Below are positions 7,425 through 16,542 of a stretch of 43,462 nucleotides of DNA, piece after piece (position 1 is the stretch's first letter; each line of letters opens with the position of its first letter). The DNA comes from Simkaniaceae bacterium (GTDB taxonomy: Bacteria; Chlamydiota; Chlamydiia; Chlamydiales; Simkaniaceae), in assembly GCA_028281675.1 (NCBI GenBank), contig JANQJL010000063.1, positions 1-43,462 on the forward strand. Reading direction: 5' to 3'. The notes beneath the pieces are model-generated. The model worked only from the letters and a program-made list of their open reading frames with translations, was not told the origin of the DNA and searched no databases. The position numbers and the translations under genes were made by a program.

Positions 7425-8922
7425 CCAAAGCTTTGATTTCAGCAATTCTTTTTAGTGCAGTTTCTCGAGCTGCATTCCAACCTGACCGATTCCATGTAAA
7501 AGGAGTCGTGTAGATTTTATTTTCCACTTCCTTTTCGGCTTTTTCAAGATAAGCTTTAGCTTTTTCCTGATCAACTGAAAGAAGTAGTTTTGCTGCAGTG
7601 CAAAGAAGATCGACCCATTTAGAAGCAGTATCAAGAGAGTTAGTCTCGTTGAAATGACCATGGAAATAATCTTCGAGCTGATCGATTAAGGCATGCTTAA
7701 TCACTTCGGCTTTTTCAAGATAGGCTTCAGATTTTTCTTTATCAATAGGACGGAGAAACTCAGCCGCGGTCTGGTGAAGTTCCACCCACTTAGAAGCTTT
7801 TTCAGCAGGATCAGTCTCTTTGGAGTGCTCATGAAAATAATCTTCGAGTTCTCCGTTTAAGGCATATTTAATCACTTCGGCTTTTTGAAGGTAAAAGTTA
7901 GATTTTTCCTGATCTATGGAAAGAAGCAACTCTCCTGCATTATTATAAAGTTCCATCCATTTAAGGGCTTTTTCAGGGGGCTCTAATTTTTTGAAACGCT
8001 CATTAAAGTAATCCTCGATCTGATCTAGTGATCCATATTTAGCCACATAAGGTAAAAAATGAATCAGAGGATCTGTTTTTACTTGATGGTTCCAAAATTT
8101 TCCAATAGAAATGCTCTGGAAAAAGATTCCTAATACGTGGCTTTTGAATACTTTATTCAAAAGCTCTGTTTCTTTTTTCTCCTCTAGATAATTGAGGAGT
8201 TTCAGCGTACCTGTAAACAAGGCTCCATTATAAAAAAGTCTTAGCGCTGGATGTTCTCTTCTAAGCCCTAAGCTTAGGATTACTAAATGCACCTCTGCCT
8301 CAGTCGATAAAAGAGCGGTACTTAAGGTAGGAAATCCATTTTTTTCTTCAAATTCATAAACTTGAATAAATGGGTTGATATATGGGGAAGGAGTAGTCGG
8401 TTGATTAGAAAAGGGAGAGAGAAGTTTCATTACTGCAGTTACATGGAACCCAAGAGTCTTTAAAAACTCAACATAAGTTTTAAAAACTTCATTTTTGAGT
8501 TCCTTATGTTTACCTTCAAAAGGGAGCGTTTCATTCTTCTTATCCATGCGAATTCTGATTTCTTGAGCAAGTTCTTTCAGATCGATTCCTGCATTTTTGC
8601 AGTCATCTAATTGCTCTTGAAGAAGATTAATGTCGAGCTCAAAAACCTTCATTAAAGTAGGCATTAAAGATTCTAAAGGCTTTTGATTCTTAATAAGGGC
8701 AGTAACCTCAGCGTCGACTTTTTTCTTTCTTCCCAAATTTTTTAGATTAGAAGAAGTTTCTCGGAGAAGGGCTTCTTCTGCCCTCATCCGCGCCTCACTC
8801 TCGCCCGGTTTTGCCTCCTGCTGAGGAGTGACTATTGGCTCACTGGTCTCTTTGGTTTCTTCACTTGTAATAGTGGGAAGCTCAGTAGTAGCTCCTGTGT
8901 CAATCGCTGAAACACCTGACAT
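7405..8922 (-). CDS. Helical protein with three 57-residue repeats, function unknown
   Basis: A 505-residue soluble protein I do not recognise. The start at 8922 has a good AAGGAG site; an upstream ATG at 9033 would add 37 residues without one. The N-terminus (about 1-60) is rich in T, E and P and looks disordered. The C-terminal third has three tandem repeats starting at about residues 299, 359 and 416. Each has the landmarks xLEDYF, then KASKWxELxxTAxxLL, then DxEKxxAYLEKAE, with an exact 57-residue period measured between the EDYF motifs. The helical pattern resembles TPR or TPR-like solenoids, so protein binding is the likely role. No signal peptide or membrane segment is seen. It lies between radA and a divergent four-gene cluster in a lineage-specific insert. 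Confidence 0.75.
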   Translation of the reverse strand: MSGVSAIDTGATTELPTITSEETKETSEPIVTPQQEAKPGESEARMRAEEALLRETSSNLKNLGRKKKVDAEVTALIKNQKPLESLMPTLMKVFELDINLLQEQLDDCKNAGIDLKELAQEIRIRMDKKNETLPFEGKHKELKNEVFKTYVEFLKTLGFHVTAVMKLLSPFSNQPTTPSPYINPFIQVYEFEEKNGFPTLSTALLSTEAEVHLVILSLGLRREHPALRLFYNGALFTGTLKLLNYLEEKKETELLNKVFKSHVLGIFFQSISIGKFWNHQVKTDPLIHFLPYVAKYGSLDQIEDYFNERFKKLEPPEKALKWMELYNNAGELLLSIDQEKSNFYLQKAEVIKYALNGELEDYFHEHSKETDPAEKASKWVELHQTAAEFLRPIDKEKSEAYLEKAEVIKHALIDQLEDYFHGHFNETNSLDTASKWVDLLCTAAKLLLSVDQEKAKAYLEKAEKEVENKIYTTPFTWNRSGWNAARETALKRIAEIKALVNQEVS

Positions 8923-9019
8923 AACTTTTGTTCTCCTTAAAGAAAGTTTCGGGAAACGATTATACCTAATCAGTCCTTTTTTAGCGAACTCCAACTCGCA
9001 ACTCGCGTAAACTTTATTC

Positions 9020-9048
9020 TTGAATTTTTTCAAAAAGGGCTTTAACCT
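9020..9048 (+). promoter_or_regulatory. Possible sigma-66/70 promoter for the island gene cluster
   Basis: TTGAAT at 9020-9025 and TAACCT at 9043-9048 are separated by exactly 17 bases, and the first gene starts 41 bases downstream with a GAGAGGA ribosome-binding site. Both boxes deviate from consensus, and the region is AT-rich, so this is only a candidate. Confidence 0.3.
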
Positions 9049-9088
9049 ATTGGGAAATTTTTCTTAAATCTAATGATGAGAGGATATT

Positions 9089-9751
9089 ATGCCAGGACTA
9101 GCAGAGGTTACATTAACAGCGTCGACGGAGGTAAGTAGATGGATGGCACAGGGGTTACGTGAAAACCCTGAGTCCCTAAAGAATGTAAGTAGAGAATTCA
9201 TTTTAAAAGTTTGGAAGCATGCGAATCAATCTCCACCCCTTTGGATAACCTGTGGGACAACTTGTGTGCTAGCAGTGGTGGCTAAGTATTGTTTTAAGGA
9301 CAGCCTTCAACAAGACGTTAAAGAAGCTAATGATACGGGAAAGAAGGTGACTTGCGAAATCAAGGGGATAAGAGCTGACCTTCAAGGGATTAAGTTGGAA
9401 CGAGAGGGTGAGATAGAAACAATTGGTAGGATTGCTCAAGCGCTTATTGAGCAAAATAGTGATTTGCAAAGGCTAAGAGATGGTCAGTTGGTGTCTAATA
9501 GTGAGCTTCACGGGCTCATAGAAAGCATGACTAAGCATCTTGGTTTTTATGAGAAAAGAGTCGTGGAATTGATAGACTTATCTGGAAAACAAAGTGAGTT
9601 GGCAAAAGGGCTTGCAGCCTTTATTGAAAGTCAAAATCAGGAGGGAAGGGCGATTAATGAAGAAACCAAAGAGCGTTTAAAAATGGTAAATATGATTTAT
9701 GAGATGATAGTAACCCTTCTCCCCCCAAGCACGGTTGGACAAAGTGTTTGA
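9089..9751 (+). CDS. Membrane-anchored coiled-coil protein, first gene of the island cluster
   Basis: A 220-residue protein of unknown function. An N-terminal soluble part of about 50 residues is followed by one hydrophobic segment (LWITCGTTCVLAVVAKYCF, about 51-69), then a long charged helical region (about 75-210) with heptad-like spacing suggesting a coiled coil. The topology, with no cleavable signal, fits an anchored scaffold or tether. The start has a clear GAGAGGA site. The next gene begins before this one ends, so they are co-translated. It shares its general plan (one hydrophobic region, then coiled coil) with the next gene, but I see no clear sequence identity between the two. Confidence 0.7.
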   Translation: MPGLAEVTLTASTEVSRWMAQGLRENPESLKNVSREFILKVWKHANQSPPLWITCGTTCVLAVVAKYCFKDSLQQDVKEANDTGKKVTCEIKGIRADLQGIKLEREGEIETIGRIAQALIEQNSDLQRLRDGQLVSNSELHGLIESMTKHLGFYEKRVVELIDLSGKQSELAKGLAAFIESQNQEGRAINEETKERLKMVNMIYEMIVTLLPPSTVGQSV

Positions 9752-10490
9752 TTCATTTGTATATCGATATGGAAAATCGATGGCGTTGGGGATTATTAGG
9801 ATTCGACCTAGAGATGTTGTAGAGTATGGAGAGGAATCAGTCAAATATACAGTTTTATCTCTTTTTTCTTTTCCTCCAGATCCCTTCCCACTCATTACAT
9901 TGATTGCTGTAATTTTTATAACGGCAACAGCAATTTCTAAAGTTGCTCAAGGTAAAGGATTGAGGGTGAGAGAATGGGTTCTTGTTATTGGAATATGGGG
10001 AGGACATCATGCGATGAAGGAAAATCGTGTGAGAAAAGAACTAAAGAAAACAGTTGAGGCCTTTTCTGCTGAGCTGAATCATGCTGAGGAACAACTCTTA
10101 AGATGGAAACAAGTAATCGAAGACGAAGAACGGAAAATAGAAACAATGAGGGATGCATCGGGCTTGCTTCAGAAGACTTCATCGCAACTTAAAAGAGCCC
10201 TTGCTATTTTTAAAGAGCAGTTAGACCTTCAGAAAGGGCTTTGCGGAGAATATCTTAAGTTAGTTCTAAAAATGGATGAAGGAAGTCTTCTTACTCAAGG
10301 AACAATCAAACAGCAGCAAGTAAATGCAGAAAAAATCTCTCAAATGATTGCCAGGCAAATTCAAGAGCTTAAGGAAGCTAGAGGAGAACAATTAAGGATG
10401 ATCAAGCTGCAGAAAGAAGGAGAGGCAAGACTAATTTTTCAAATCGAAAGATGGAGAGAGATGCGAAGGGAAAAAGCGGATGTCGAATAA
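9735..10490 (+). CDS. Membrane-anchored coiled-coil protein, second gene of the island cluster
   Basis: A protein of about 251 residues with no recognised domain. Hydrophobic residues cluster at about 38-72 (LSLFSFPPDPFPLITLIAVI, then FITATAIS) and again at EWVLVIGIWGG near residue 84. This paired pattern is reminiscent of chlamydial inclusion-membrane proteins but not diagnostic. Residues 95-250 form a highly charged, probably coiled-coil tail. The first candidate start is a TTG at 9735 overlapping the preceding gene by 17 bases; a GTG at 9744 and an ATG at 9780 are alternatives, and none has a strong Shine-Dalgarno. Its stop overlaps the start of the next gene by 11 bases, so the cluster is transcribed as a unit. 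Confidence 0.68.
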   Translation: MDKVFDSFVYRYGKSMALGIIRIRPRDVVEYGEESVKYTVLSLFSFPPDPFPLITLIAVIFITATAISKVAQGKGLRVREWVLVIGIWGGHHAMKENRVRKELKKTVEAFSAELNHAEEQLLRWKQVIEDEERKIETMRDASGLLQKTSSQLKRALAIFKEQLDLQKGLCGEYLKLVLKMDEGSLLTQGTIKQQQVNAEKISQMIARQIQELKEARGEQLRMIKLQKEGEARLIFQIERWREMRREKADVE

Positions 10491-12801
10491 AGTCAGTGAA
10501 GCAAGCCGATTATTTCGATTTGAGATGGAGCCATGGGCTTTTTCAAAGGTGAAGAATCAGGCCGAGGTGTTGTCAAAGGTTGCTAAGCTAAAAATTCATC
10601 AATTGCTTCCAGAAATTCCTCTAAATTGGATTGGTGAAGGGATTTTTTTTTCAACGCGTGAGCTTGCTTTTGATACGATGCTATTTGGTGAAATTGCTTT
10701 TGGCTTTTTTATTGATTCTCTAAATTCAAAAGTTTGGCGTCAATTAACCAATATCGTGTTGGATGATCTTGCAGATCGCGTTTTTCAACTTTATACGGAA
10801 AGTTCTCTGTGGCCTAAATCTCCCTATAAAATGTTTCTCAATTCGACAAGTCCGAAGGAAGCAATGAAGTATCTAATGAATAGATCTCCAGATTTTAAAG
10901 CGGAAATGGCTGATGAGGGAAGTAGAGAGGCACAAGAGGTCTTTCTGATACGAAATTTTATCTTGGGGAAGTTAATAAGGGAAGGTAGGTTAGGAGAACT
11001 TAAAAATAGAAGAGAGCGAAATGGAGAGAGCAAAAAACCATTAGGCAAGATTGTGGAGGTTCACTTAGATTTTATTTATAAATTAGGATCTGCAGAATGC
11101 TCTCGAGTGACTGCAATACGGAATGAAGGGATCAAGTGTAAAAAGGTGCTGGACAGTAGTATTCCGTTAATCGATTCTCAAGAAAATGAAGAAGCTCGCT
11201 CAGAGGAACAAGAGATCCTTAATTTTCAATTTTCAGCAAAAGAGCTAGGGTTTGAAGTTCCCCTTGAGCTCGCAAGGCGAATTGTAGTGAGTAAGACGAA
11301 AAAAGGGGAGGCTTCGTGGTTTCATACTGGGGTTCGAACAACAGCTACTCTTGCAAGTCGAGTTCTCCCTTATATTCTCCCTATGCTCAATGATGAAGCT
11401 AAGAGTGCGGTTAGGAGGTATCAATCTATTCTAGGAGGACTAAGGGAGGTTTCTCAAAGCCAAACAGAAACGATGCATAAGCAACGGATCCTTGGTGATC
11501 AATTAAGACAGATCAAAGCGGAGCTAGAGACAGTTGCTGCTGATCAAAGACGGATTGCAGAATTGCTCCCATTGCTTTCTGCTGAAACTCAGCGAAATCA
11601 TAACGAAGTTATGCTTTCTTTGGCAATCATTACAGAAGAAGTTGTTTTGTCTCGGGCAGCAGTTTTTACTATGCTTGATCGTGGAGGAACTGCTTGTCGT
11701 CATATTCGTGCGCAACTTAGGCACTATAGAGGATATAATGTTGTATTGAATCGGTTTATTTCTTATGCTGCTTTTGTAAACTTTTATAAAAGAGAGCTTC
11801 TTTATATGGAAATTGGGCTGAAGGAGCTTCCACTTGCTATCTCTTTTTCGAAGTCAAATAATGTAGTGCTTAGTGAGGCTACACTGTTTTCTCATTACTT
11901 CAATGAGCTGTTGAACTTCTACTTAGCAAACTTAGAATATGATGAGGAAAAAGCGTTTGAATTTTTACTAGCTTCTCCCCAGAACGTTGAAAGTTTAGAG
12001 CACTACGTAGAAACATTTCATAAGAAAGAAAAGTCAGTATTACCTGAATGGATGAGAGAGCATTTTCAAAAGCCATTAAAACCTATCTTATCGACTCTTT
12101 ATGATGTTGCGGTTTTAATTGATTATGCAAAATCCGTTCGCACTCTCCACTATTTTTATGAGATGTTAGAAAACCTTCCAGGCGGTCCCCTTCTTCCAAT
12201 TAGTAGGTTGGGAGAACATAGTCATAATGTAACAGGGATAGAACTCCTTCAAAATATATTTATAAAACTAGAGATTGCTGTTGCCCAACTCAATTTATTA
12301 GCGGGTAATGGTATTCTTCCTGCTCTTTATTCATCCTTCAGAAAAGGGAAAAGCTTAGATTTATTAGCTGCCAACTCCATCCTAGCAAAAAATTTTTTGA
12401 TATTTGCCTTTAGAAAGAGACTGAAAGAGAAAAAGAGGCGACTGACTGATTACTATTTTCCTTATAAAATGAGTGAGAATCCTCAATATCTTCAAAGGAT
12501 TCTTGGAGAAGACTGGAATTTTAGGTGGGATAAGGATAAGGAGTTATGGGGGATTGAATTTGCGAAAGGCAAGAGACTTACTTTCCTTCCAACACCTGTT
12601 GAGGTGATTACAGGATCTCTGGAAATCCATCCACAGATTCCAGAGCTACATATTATAAGAAAACATATTCTTAGAGAGCTTGCAGGCTATCAAAAAATGG
12701 ATTTTGAGAAAGAACCGATAAAACTTGAGCATTACGGACTTGTTCTTACTTCTTTATTTTTTAGACAAGTGCAGTCGCCAATGGAAAGAAGTGCATTATA
12801 A
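10480..12801 (+). CDS. Large helical protein of unknown function, third gene of the island cluster
   Basis: A 773-residue protein without a motif I recognise. It looks soluble and alpha-helical. Residues of about 305-385 (RYQSILGGLREVSQSQTETM onward through LGDQLRQIKAELETVAADQRR) form a probable coiled coil. There is no signal peptide; one or two moderately hydrophobic stretches (for example VVLNRFISYAAFVNF) are not convincing membrane helices. It overlaps the preceding coiled-coil membrane protein gene by 11 bases, and the next gene follows after 29 bases. The shared operon with two membrane-anchored coiled-coil proteins suggests a multi-part complex assembled at a membrane; this is inference from position and predicted structure only. 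Confidence 0.72.
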   Translation: MSNKVSEASRLFRFEMEPWAFSKVKNQAEVLSKVAKLKIHQLLPEIPLNWIGEGIFFSTRELAFDTMLFGEIAFGFFIDSLNSKVWRQLTNIVLDDLADRVFQLYTESSLWPKSPYKMFLNSTSPKEAMKYLMNRSPDFKAEMADEGSREAQEVFLIRNFILGKLIREGRLGELKNRRERNGESKKPLGKIVEVHLDFIYKLGSAECSRVTAIRNEGIKCKKVLDSSIPLIDSQENEEARSEEQEILNFQFSAKELGFEVPLELARRIVVSKTKKGEASWFHTGVRTTATLASRVLPYILPMLNDEAKSAVRRYQSILGGLREVSQSQTETMHKQRILGDQLRQIKAELETVAADQRRIAELLPLLSAETQRNHNEVMLSLAIITEEVVLSRAAVFTMLDRGGTACRHIRAQLRHYRGYNVVLNRFISYAAFVNFYKRELLYMEIGLKELPLAISFSKSNNVVLSEATLFSHYFNELLNFYLANLEYDEEKAFEFLLASPQNVESLEHYVETFHKKEKSVLPEWMREHFQKPLKPILSTLYDVAVLIDYAKSVRTLHYFYEMLENLPGGPLLPISRLGEHSHNVTGIELLQNIFIKLEIAVAQLNLLAGNGILPALYSSFRKGKSLDLLAANSILAKNFLIFAFRKRLKEKKRRLTDYYFPYKMSENPQYLQRILGEDWNFRWDKDKELWGIEFAKGKRLTFLPTPVEVITGSLEIHPQIPELHIIRKHILRELAGYQKMDFEKEPIKLEHYGLVLTSLFFRQVQSPMERSAL

Positions 12802-12830
12802 TATTTTAGCAATCAACAAAGGAGTTCAAT

Positions 12831-13247
12831 ATGGCAATACCATCCCAATCTACAACTTTTAAACCCATTCCAACGCTGGATTTAACACAAGTTCATCAAC
12901 AGTTCAAGAGGCAGGAGTATCCCCAAGCTGGCATTAGAGTAGCCAATCATGTGATTCATAATCGTAGAGCGATTCAAATTAATCGAAGGGAATTAATAAG
13001 ATTAATGAGTGAGGTAGTAAAAATGCAAGAGGCTGTAAATAAAGTTATTGCAGAACTGAATGATAATTTAGTTAAAACCCTCGGAGCTCAGCTTACTAAA
13101 GTAACCAGTGAGTCGCTACTCAATAATCCGGAAATCTTTTCTCTCCTTCTTCAAGCAATTGGAGAAAAACAAAAAGAGATGTATGAGCAGAGGATAGAAG
13201 CGCTTGAACAAAAAGTCAAAGAACTTTCAATGAAGAGTCGTTTGTAA
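12831..13247 (+). CDS. Small coiled-coil protein, last gene of the island cluster
   Basis: A 138-residue protein of unknown function, with an AAGGAG ribosome-binding site just before the ATG. The first 45 residues are polar and may be disordered; residues of about 55-80 and 108-136 have heptad-like spacing (MYEQRIEALEQKVKEL). No signal or membrane segment is seen. It lies 29 bases after the 773-residue protein gene and is the last of the four co-directional genes. A weak hairpin (TGCCCTTT/AAAGGCA) follows its stop. Its size and coils would suit an accessory or chaperone-like partner of the larger cluster proteins, but nothing in the sequence proves this. Confidence 0.68.
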   Translation: MAIPSQSTTFKPIPTLDLTQVHQQFKRQEYPQAGIRVANHVIHNRRAIQINRRELIRLMSEVVKMQEAVNKVIAELNDNLVKTLGAQLTKVTSESLLNNPEIFSLLLQAIGEKQKEMYEQRIEALEQKVKELSMKSRL

Positions 13248-13315
13248 TTGCCCTTTCAAAAGGCATTCAGTTATGCTAAAAAATTTAGGATAGAATGCTG
13301 GGAGCATTTGCATTG

Positions 13316-14584
13316 ATGAAAATAAAGATTGGAGCAAGGGGATCAAAACTTTCTAGAAAACAGGTAGAAGAGGTGATGGAGGAGCTCGGTGAGGATTATG
13401 ATGTCGAATGGACTGAGACGGTGGGGGATCGTGACCTAAAGGCCTCTTTGGAGGTAATGGATAAGACCGATTTTTTTACCCGCGAAATTGATAAAATGGT
13501 GCTAGAAGGAGTGTGCGATGTAGGAGTTCACTCTGCAAAAGATCTGCCAGAGCCATTGCCGAAGGGGCTAAAGATGATGGCACTAACAAAGGGTGTTGAT
13601 CCTAGTGATCGTTTAGTCATGCGGGATGGGGACAGTTTTGAAAAGTTAAGAGTCGATGCTATGATCGGATCGTCATCACTCAGGCGAAGTGAAGCCATAA
13701 AACAATTAAGACCTGACTTGCAATGCGTTGAAGTGCGTGGCCCTGTTGATAAACGGCTCGAATTGCTCGATCGAAAAGAAATTGATGGACTCGTTGTGGC
13801 AGAAGCAGCGCTCATTCGTTTGGGATTAACAGGAAGAAATCGGATTGCTCTTCCTGGAGAAACCGCTCCTTTTCAGGGAAAACTTGCGGTGATTGGGCGG
13901 GAGGCGGACGAAAAGATGGAAGTCCTTTTTGGAAAAATAGATAGTCGAAAAAAGGGAAAAGCCCTTTATTTAGGCTTAAATCCTAAATCCTATGGAAAGG
14001 AAGTCTTTCACCTTCCCATTATTGAAATCATTCCAAGGGACTTTAACCGTCCTGAAATCGTTTGTGCTTTTGCAGATATCCCCGATTACACCCATATTGT
14101 TTTTACGAGCAAGAGCGCTGTTGAAATCTTCTTCTCTTGTTTAAAAAAGCAGGGTTTTACCATAGATGATCTTCAGAGAAAAGAGATTATTGCTATTGGA
14201 AAGGTTACAGCGCGACACATTGAAGAGAGGGGTGTAAAAGTCGATAAGGTTGCAGAGGATGAAGTTCAAGAGGGGATTATTCACCTTTTGGCACTGGAGG
14301 ATTTGGATCAGGCTTATCTCTTTCTTCCTCAGTCATCTAGAGCGCGATGCGCCTTGATTCAGTCGTTAATGCTTAGGAATATAAGGCATCAGCGGTGCTT
14401 CCTATATGATACGAAACCAAAATTTCCTGCTGTCAAGCCCGATTTAGAAAATTTTGACGAAATTATTTTTACGAGTCCATCAACAGTTGAGGCATTTAGA
14501 GAAATTTTTGGTAGAATCCCTACGTTTAAGAAAATCACAGCGATAGGGCCAGTCACACAGAGCAAATTAAATATTTATTTATAG
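13316..14584 (+). CDS. hemC: Fused porphobilinogen deaminase / uroporphyrinogen-III synthase
   Basis: A 422-residue fusion of two successive haem-pathway enzymes. Residues 1-205 are HemC domains 1 and 2: GARGSKLSRKQ at 6-16, the active-site VHSAKD (D76), SSLRR (R123, R124) and RGPVDKRL near 141. HemC domain 3, which carries the GGC cysteine that holds the dipyrromethane cofactor, is not visible; the sequence passes directly into a HemD-like part (about 212-422, with HIVFTSKSAVEIFF and IIFTSPSTVEAF). I start at 13316 because MKIKIGARGSKL is the normal HemC N-terminus; an in-frame ATG at 13295 would add seven residues. Chlamydial HemC proteins are short as I recall, so the missing domain may be a lineage trait. 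The position after radA matches CT299. Confidence 0.87.
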   Translation: MKIKIGARGSKLSRKQVEEVMEELGEDYDVEWTETVGDRDLKASLEVMDKTDFFTREIDKMVLEGVCDVGVHSAKDLPEPLPKGLKMMALTKGVDPSDRLVMRDGDSFEKLRVDAMIGSSSLRRSEAIKQLRPDLQCVEVRGPVDKRLELLDRKEIDGLVVAEAALIRLGLTGRNRIALPGETAPFQGKLAVIGREADEKMEVLFGKIDSRKKGKALYLGLNPKSYGKEVFHLPIIEIIPRDFNRPEIVCAFADIPDYTHIVFTSKSAVEIFFSCLKKQGFTIDDLQRKEIIAIGKVTARHIEERGVKVDKVAEDEVQEGIIHLLALEDLDQAYLFLPQSSRARCALIQSLMLRNIRHQRCFLYDTKPKFPAVKPDLENFDEIIFTSPSTVEAFREIFGRIPTFKKITAIGPVTQSKLNIYL

Positions 14585-14661
14585 ACTTATGTAGCTCTAA
14601 GGTTGTATTCATTTGGTAGGTTTGATACCATTTTAGACATTAATAAAGATCGCAGGTAGTT

Positions 14662-15624
14662 ATGGGATTTTTAGGGCTTTTTACTCTGCATAAGCCAAAG
14701 ATTAAAGTCGAATCCACCAAGAAAGATGGATTTAGTGGCTGGGTCAAATGCACTAAGTGTGAGGAGATGATCCATGCTAATGAGCTTCAGGAAAATCACA
14801 ACTGCTGCCCAAAATGTGGGCACCACTACCGTTTGTCAGCTGCGCAGCGTATTGAGCTCCTTGCAGATGAAGAGACTTTTCAAGAGCTCTTTGCCGAAAT
14901 TTCACCAGAAGACCCTTTAAACTTTGTCGACTCTGAACCTTATGTTGAACGCCTAGCAAAAGCGCAAAGTAAAATGGGGCGGAATGAAGCCATTTTAACT
15001 GGTAAATGTAAACTGGGGGGAAAGAGCGCAGCCCTTGGAGTTTTAGACTTTGGGTTTATGGGTGGATCGATGGGGTCAGTTGTTGGCGAAAAAATTACCC
15101 TCCTTATCGAACATGCGATCAAGAAAAAGCTCCCCGTTATTCTCGTTTCAGCATCAGGTGGCGCACGCATGCAAGAATCGATTTACTCTCTAATGCAGAT
15201 GGCAAAAACTTCTGCTGCCCTTGCAAAACTGCATAATGCTGGTATCCCTTTTATTTCTGTTTTAGCAAATCCAACAACAGGTGGAGTGACAGCATCTTTT
15301 GCTTCTCTTGGAGATATTATTATTGCTGAACCCGATGCTTTGATTGGGTTTGCAGGACCACGCGTTGTAGAACAAACGATTCGACAAAAGCTCCCCGAAA
15401 CAGCTCAAAAATCTGAATTCCTCCTTGAAAAGGGGATGATTGACTGCATCGTATCTAGAGGAGAGCTAAAAGAAAAACTCATCTTTTTTATAGAGTTTTT
15501 GATGGGAAATAAGAAGCTTCCTATTAGGCCTGAGAAAAAGGTTGAAAGGGAAAAGCTTGATGACCTGATTACCTTTTCTCAAAAAGAGCGTGAAAAAAAC
15601 GCAATTAAGGTAAGCCAAACATGA
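14662..15624 (+). CDS. accD: Acetyl-CoA carboxylase, carboxyltransferase subunit beta
   Basis: A 320-residue subunit that, with AccA, transfers carboxyl from biotin to acetyl-CoA for fatty-acid synthesis. The zinc ribbon cysteines are C30, C33, C49 and C52. The crotonase-fold part has the family segments [11 protein letters not shown] and [18 protein letters not shown] followed by [12 protein letters not shown]. Length is normal. The last four bases (ATGA) overlap the dut start, so accD-dut-ptsN form one transcript, in the same order as CT293-CT291. AccA, AccB and AccC are not in the window. Confidence 0.96.
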   Translation: MGFLGLFTLHKPKIKVESTKKDGFSGWVKCTKCEEMIHANELQENHNCCPKCGHHYRLSAAQRIELLADEETFQELFAEISPEDPLNFVDSEPYVERLAKAQSKMGRNEAILTGKCKLGGKSAALGVLDFGFMGGSMGSVVGEKITLLIEHAIKKKLPVILVSASGGARMQESIYSLMQMAKTSAALAKLHNAGIPFISVLANPTTGGVTASFASLGDIIIAEPDALIGFAGPRVVEQTIRQKLPETAQKSEFLLEKGMIDCIVSRGELKEKLIFFIEFLMGNKKLPIRPEKKVEREKLDDLITFSQKEREKNAIKVSQT

Positions 15625-16064
15625 GCATGCAAGACGTCCCTACATTAATGGAAGAGGGGGCGGAGCTCCCTTTCTACGGATCTAAAGAGGCTGCTGGCGC
15701 AGATATTCGCGCCCATATCACTAAAGATCTTATCCTCTATCCAGGAGATAGCAAACTGATTCCTACAGGACTTCGATTTGAAATTCCGAAAGGATTTGAA
15801 ATTCAAGTGCGTCCAAGAAGTGGTCTCGCATTAAAACATGGAATCACCGTTTTAAATACACCTGGAACCGTTGACCCCGATTATCGGGGAGAAATTGGGA
15901 TTATTCTAATCAACCATGGAAAAGAGCCCTTTACCGTAACGTCGAAGATGCGGATTGCTCAGCTAGTCTTTGCACCAGTTATTCAGGCATGCTATAGGGA
16001 AGGAGAAACATTAAGAGCTACAGAAAGAGGGGAGGGCGGTTTTGGCCATACTGGAACGCATTAA
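15621..16064 (+). CDS. dut: Deoxyuridine 5'-triphosphate nucleotidohydrolase
   Basis: A 147-residue homotrimeric dUTPase that hydrolyses dUTP to dUMP, keeping uracil out of DNA and feeding thymidylate synthesis. The five motifs are present in order: [32 protein letters not shown] (with the catalytic aspartate), RIAQLVF, and the C-terminal arm [14 protein letters not shown], whose usual GFGSTG reads GFGHTG here. The start overlaps the accD stop by four bases. The downstream ptsN reading frame begins within the dut tail only if a TTG is used; I prefer a later start for that gene. Confidence 0.96.
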   Translation: MSMQDVPTLMEEGAELPFYGSKEAAGADIRAHITKDLILYPGDSKLIPTGLRFEIPKGFEIQVRPRSGLALKHGITVLNTPGTVDPDYRGEIGIILINHGKEPFTVTSKMRIAQLVFAPVIQACYREGETLRATERGEGGFGHTGTH

Positions 16065-16089
16065 TCATCTCTTTAAGAAAGGAGACGAA

Positions 16090-16542
16090 GTGACACTCTC
16101 AGAACTTATTCAGGAAGGCGTTATCTGCTTTTTAGATGCAGATAGTCGCGATGTTGCACTGCAGAAACTTGTTGATGCTCTAGGAGATGCTGGAGAACTT
16201 GTCGACAAGGAGAACTTTTTTGATGCTATCATTAAAAGAGAAAAGATCGTTTCTACCGGCATTGGAATGGGAGTGGCCATTCCCCACGCCAAACTTCCAT
16301 CCTTTGATCGGTTCTTCTTAGCTATAGGTCTTCAAAAAGCAAAAGCAGGGATCGAATGGGAGGCCCTGGATGGCGCCCCTGTCCGCCTAATCTTTATGAT
16401 TGGTGGACCAGCTAATCAACAGACGGATTATCTTAAAATTCTTTCCCGATTAACCGCAGCGATTAAAGATGAAGATCGGAGACAAAAACTCCTTGGGACC
16501 AAAACCAAAGAAGAGGTCATAGCTCTCTTTGAAGGGTGCTAA
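16090..16542 (+). CDS. ptsN: PTS IIA-like nitrogen-regulatory protein (EIIA-Ntr type)
   Basis: A 150-residue EIIA domain of the mannitol/fructose/Ntr type, with the phosphorylatable histidine H66 in GVAIPHAKL. In other bacteria such proteins carry phosphate from PtsP/PtsO and regulate potassium and nitrogen metabolism rather than sugar transport. I start at GTG 16090, which has a consensus AAGGAGA six bases upstream; the frame extends back to a TTG at 16042 inside dut, which would add 16 residues. It is the third gene of accD-dut-ptsN, and the position matches CT291. The chlamydial function is not established here, and no upstream phosphotransfer partner is in the window. Confidence 0.92.
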   Translation: MTLSELIQEGVICFLDADSRDVALQKLVDALGDAGELVDKENFFDAIIKREKIVSTGIGMGVAIPHAKLPSFDRFFLAIGLQKAKAGIEWEALDGAPVRLIFMIGGPANQQTDYLKILSRLTAAIKDEDRRQKLLGTKTKEEVIALFEGC

